Below, one piece after another: positions 5,177 through 5,561 of a stretch of 5,561 nt of DNA (positions are counted from its first letter, which is position 1; each line of letters starts with the position of its first letter). The notes under the pieces were generated by a model. It saw only the letters and a list, made by a program, of their open reading frames with translations, had not been told where the DNA came from and made no database searches. Made by a program: the position numbers and the translations under genes. Source of the DNA: Candidatus Altarchaeales archaeon WOR_SM1_86-2 (GTDB lineage Archaea > Altiarchaeota > Altiarchaeia > IMC4 > MCBC01); assembly GCA_001723855.1 (NCBI GenBank), contig MCBC01000102.1, positions 1 through 5,561 of the forward strand, read 5' to 3'.

Positions 5177-5201
5177 TATAACAGTTTTTTGAAATGTTAT
5201 A
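5177..5201 (+). terminator. probable purD terminator in the convergent gap
   Basis: Twenty-one bases after the purD stop codon a T6 run (5185-5190) occurs in the loop of a weak stem, TATAACA (5177-5183) and TGTTATA (5195-5201). The stem is AT-rich and may not matter; the T run alone is enough for an archaeal terminator. No comparable T run is seen on the other strand for the opposing gene. Confidence 0.4.
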
Positions 5202-5223
5202 TTCAGGAGATTATCGTAATGAT

Positions 5224-5561
5224 CTAAATCTTGAGGTATTTCACCAGTTCATAGGTTAGAAGGGATGCTGTTATATACAGCAGAACACCCGATAATATCG
5301 ATGCTCCAAAGCCATATCTCGGCAGCATTACTATTATCACCCCAACATACAAAAGCCATGCAGGAGTAAGGATAAGCAGTCCTTTGGCATAAGACAAAGT
5401 TGTTTCTACCCCGGAGTTTAGATATATAAGGTAAAAGGTTATAATAGTAACTGCTGGAAATAGTGCTACGAACGCTGCTAAGATCCCTTTCCCATGGCTT
5501 CCCAGATAAGTGACAATGCTTACCGCCAACCCTCCGATAATAAAATAGAGCAAAAATTTTA
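5224..5561 (-). CDS. small four-helix membrane protein, GlpM/DUF3147-like (5' end probably cut by the window edge)
   Basis: About 110 residues, nearly all hydrophobic, with four membrane segments at roughly 1-17, 24-46, 57-77 and 82-101 counted from the TTG at 5553-5551. The block GSHGKGILAAFVALFPAVT (18-36) and the later SYAKGLL resemble the GlpM/DUF3147 family of small integral membrane proteins as I remember it. The physiological role of that family is unclear. The frame is open beyond the TTG to the right edge, reading K-F-L-L-Y-F, and no ATG lies in the remaining bases. The real start is therefore probably just outside the window, although TTG cannot be excluded. The stop codon (TAG) is at 5226-5224. 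The gene converges on purD with a 60-bp gap and is probably functionally unrelated to it. Confidence 0.65.
   Translation of the reverse strand, partial: KFLLYFIIGGLAVSIVTYLGSHGKGILAAFVALFPAVTIITFYLIYLNSGVETTLSYAKGLLILTPAWLLYVGVIIVMLPRYGFGASILSGVLLYITASLLTYELVKYLKI

Noticed and set aside
5184..5194. GTTTTTTGAAA after purD, resembling half of the 19-bp palindrome
   Set aside because: Only the left half fits, the right arm is missing, and the location between convergent genes is not promoter-like.
1..5561. CRISPR array, tRNA/rRNA gene, insertion sequence or integration site
   Set aside because: No spaced direct repeats, cloverleaf-like sequence, transposase motifs or terminal inverted repeats were seen on either strand.

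Overview
The window looks like part of an archaeal, probably euryarchaeal, chromosome. The first complete gene is the archaea-specific phosphopantothenate synthetase of the CoA pathway. AGG/AGA and ATA codons are frequent, short TATA-like promoters can be seen, and most starts lack a Shine-Dalgarno sequence. I cannot name the species; KaiC-like ATPase families and a GlpM/DUF3147-type membrane protein are common in methanogens and their relatives, but that is only suggestive.

Layout, left to right. (1) Positions 1-31 hold the first codons of a leftward gene with a strong ribosome-binding site. (2) 163-906 is 4-phosphopantoate--beta-alanine ligase; three exact 11-bp repeats abut its start codon. 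(3) 907-1075 is a regulatory gap with two near-identical 19-bp palindromes whose centres are 52 bp apart, followed by a TATA-like element. (4) 1076-3771 is a co-directional five-gene cluster: a complete single-domain KaiC/RecA-type ATPase, then a two-gene unit present twice in tandem. Each unit holds a 182-residue KaiC-like protein without a P-loop and a small three-helix membrane protein. Between the units lies a frameshifted scrap of the 3' end of the ATPase gene, which marks the duplication joint. (5) 3841-5163 is purD. (6) 5224 to the right edge is a leftward small membrane protein, convergent with purD.

The CoA and purine genes are ordinary housekeeping genes. The candidate for something undescribed is the central cluster: one intact ATPase, two pseudo-ATPase paralogues and two membrane proteins, apparently driven from one promoter with paired operators. 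My inference is a membrane-coupled regulatory or signalling assembly in which an active KaiC-like ATPase works with catalytically dead relatives linked to small membrane partners. The sequence supports the architecture, the duplication and the promoter layout. It does not reveal the signal or the output.
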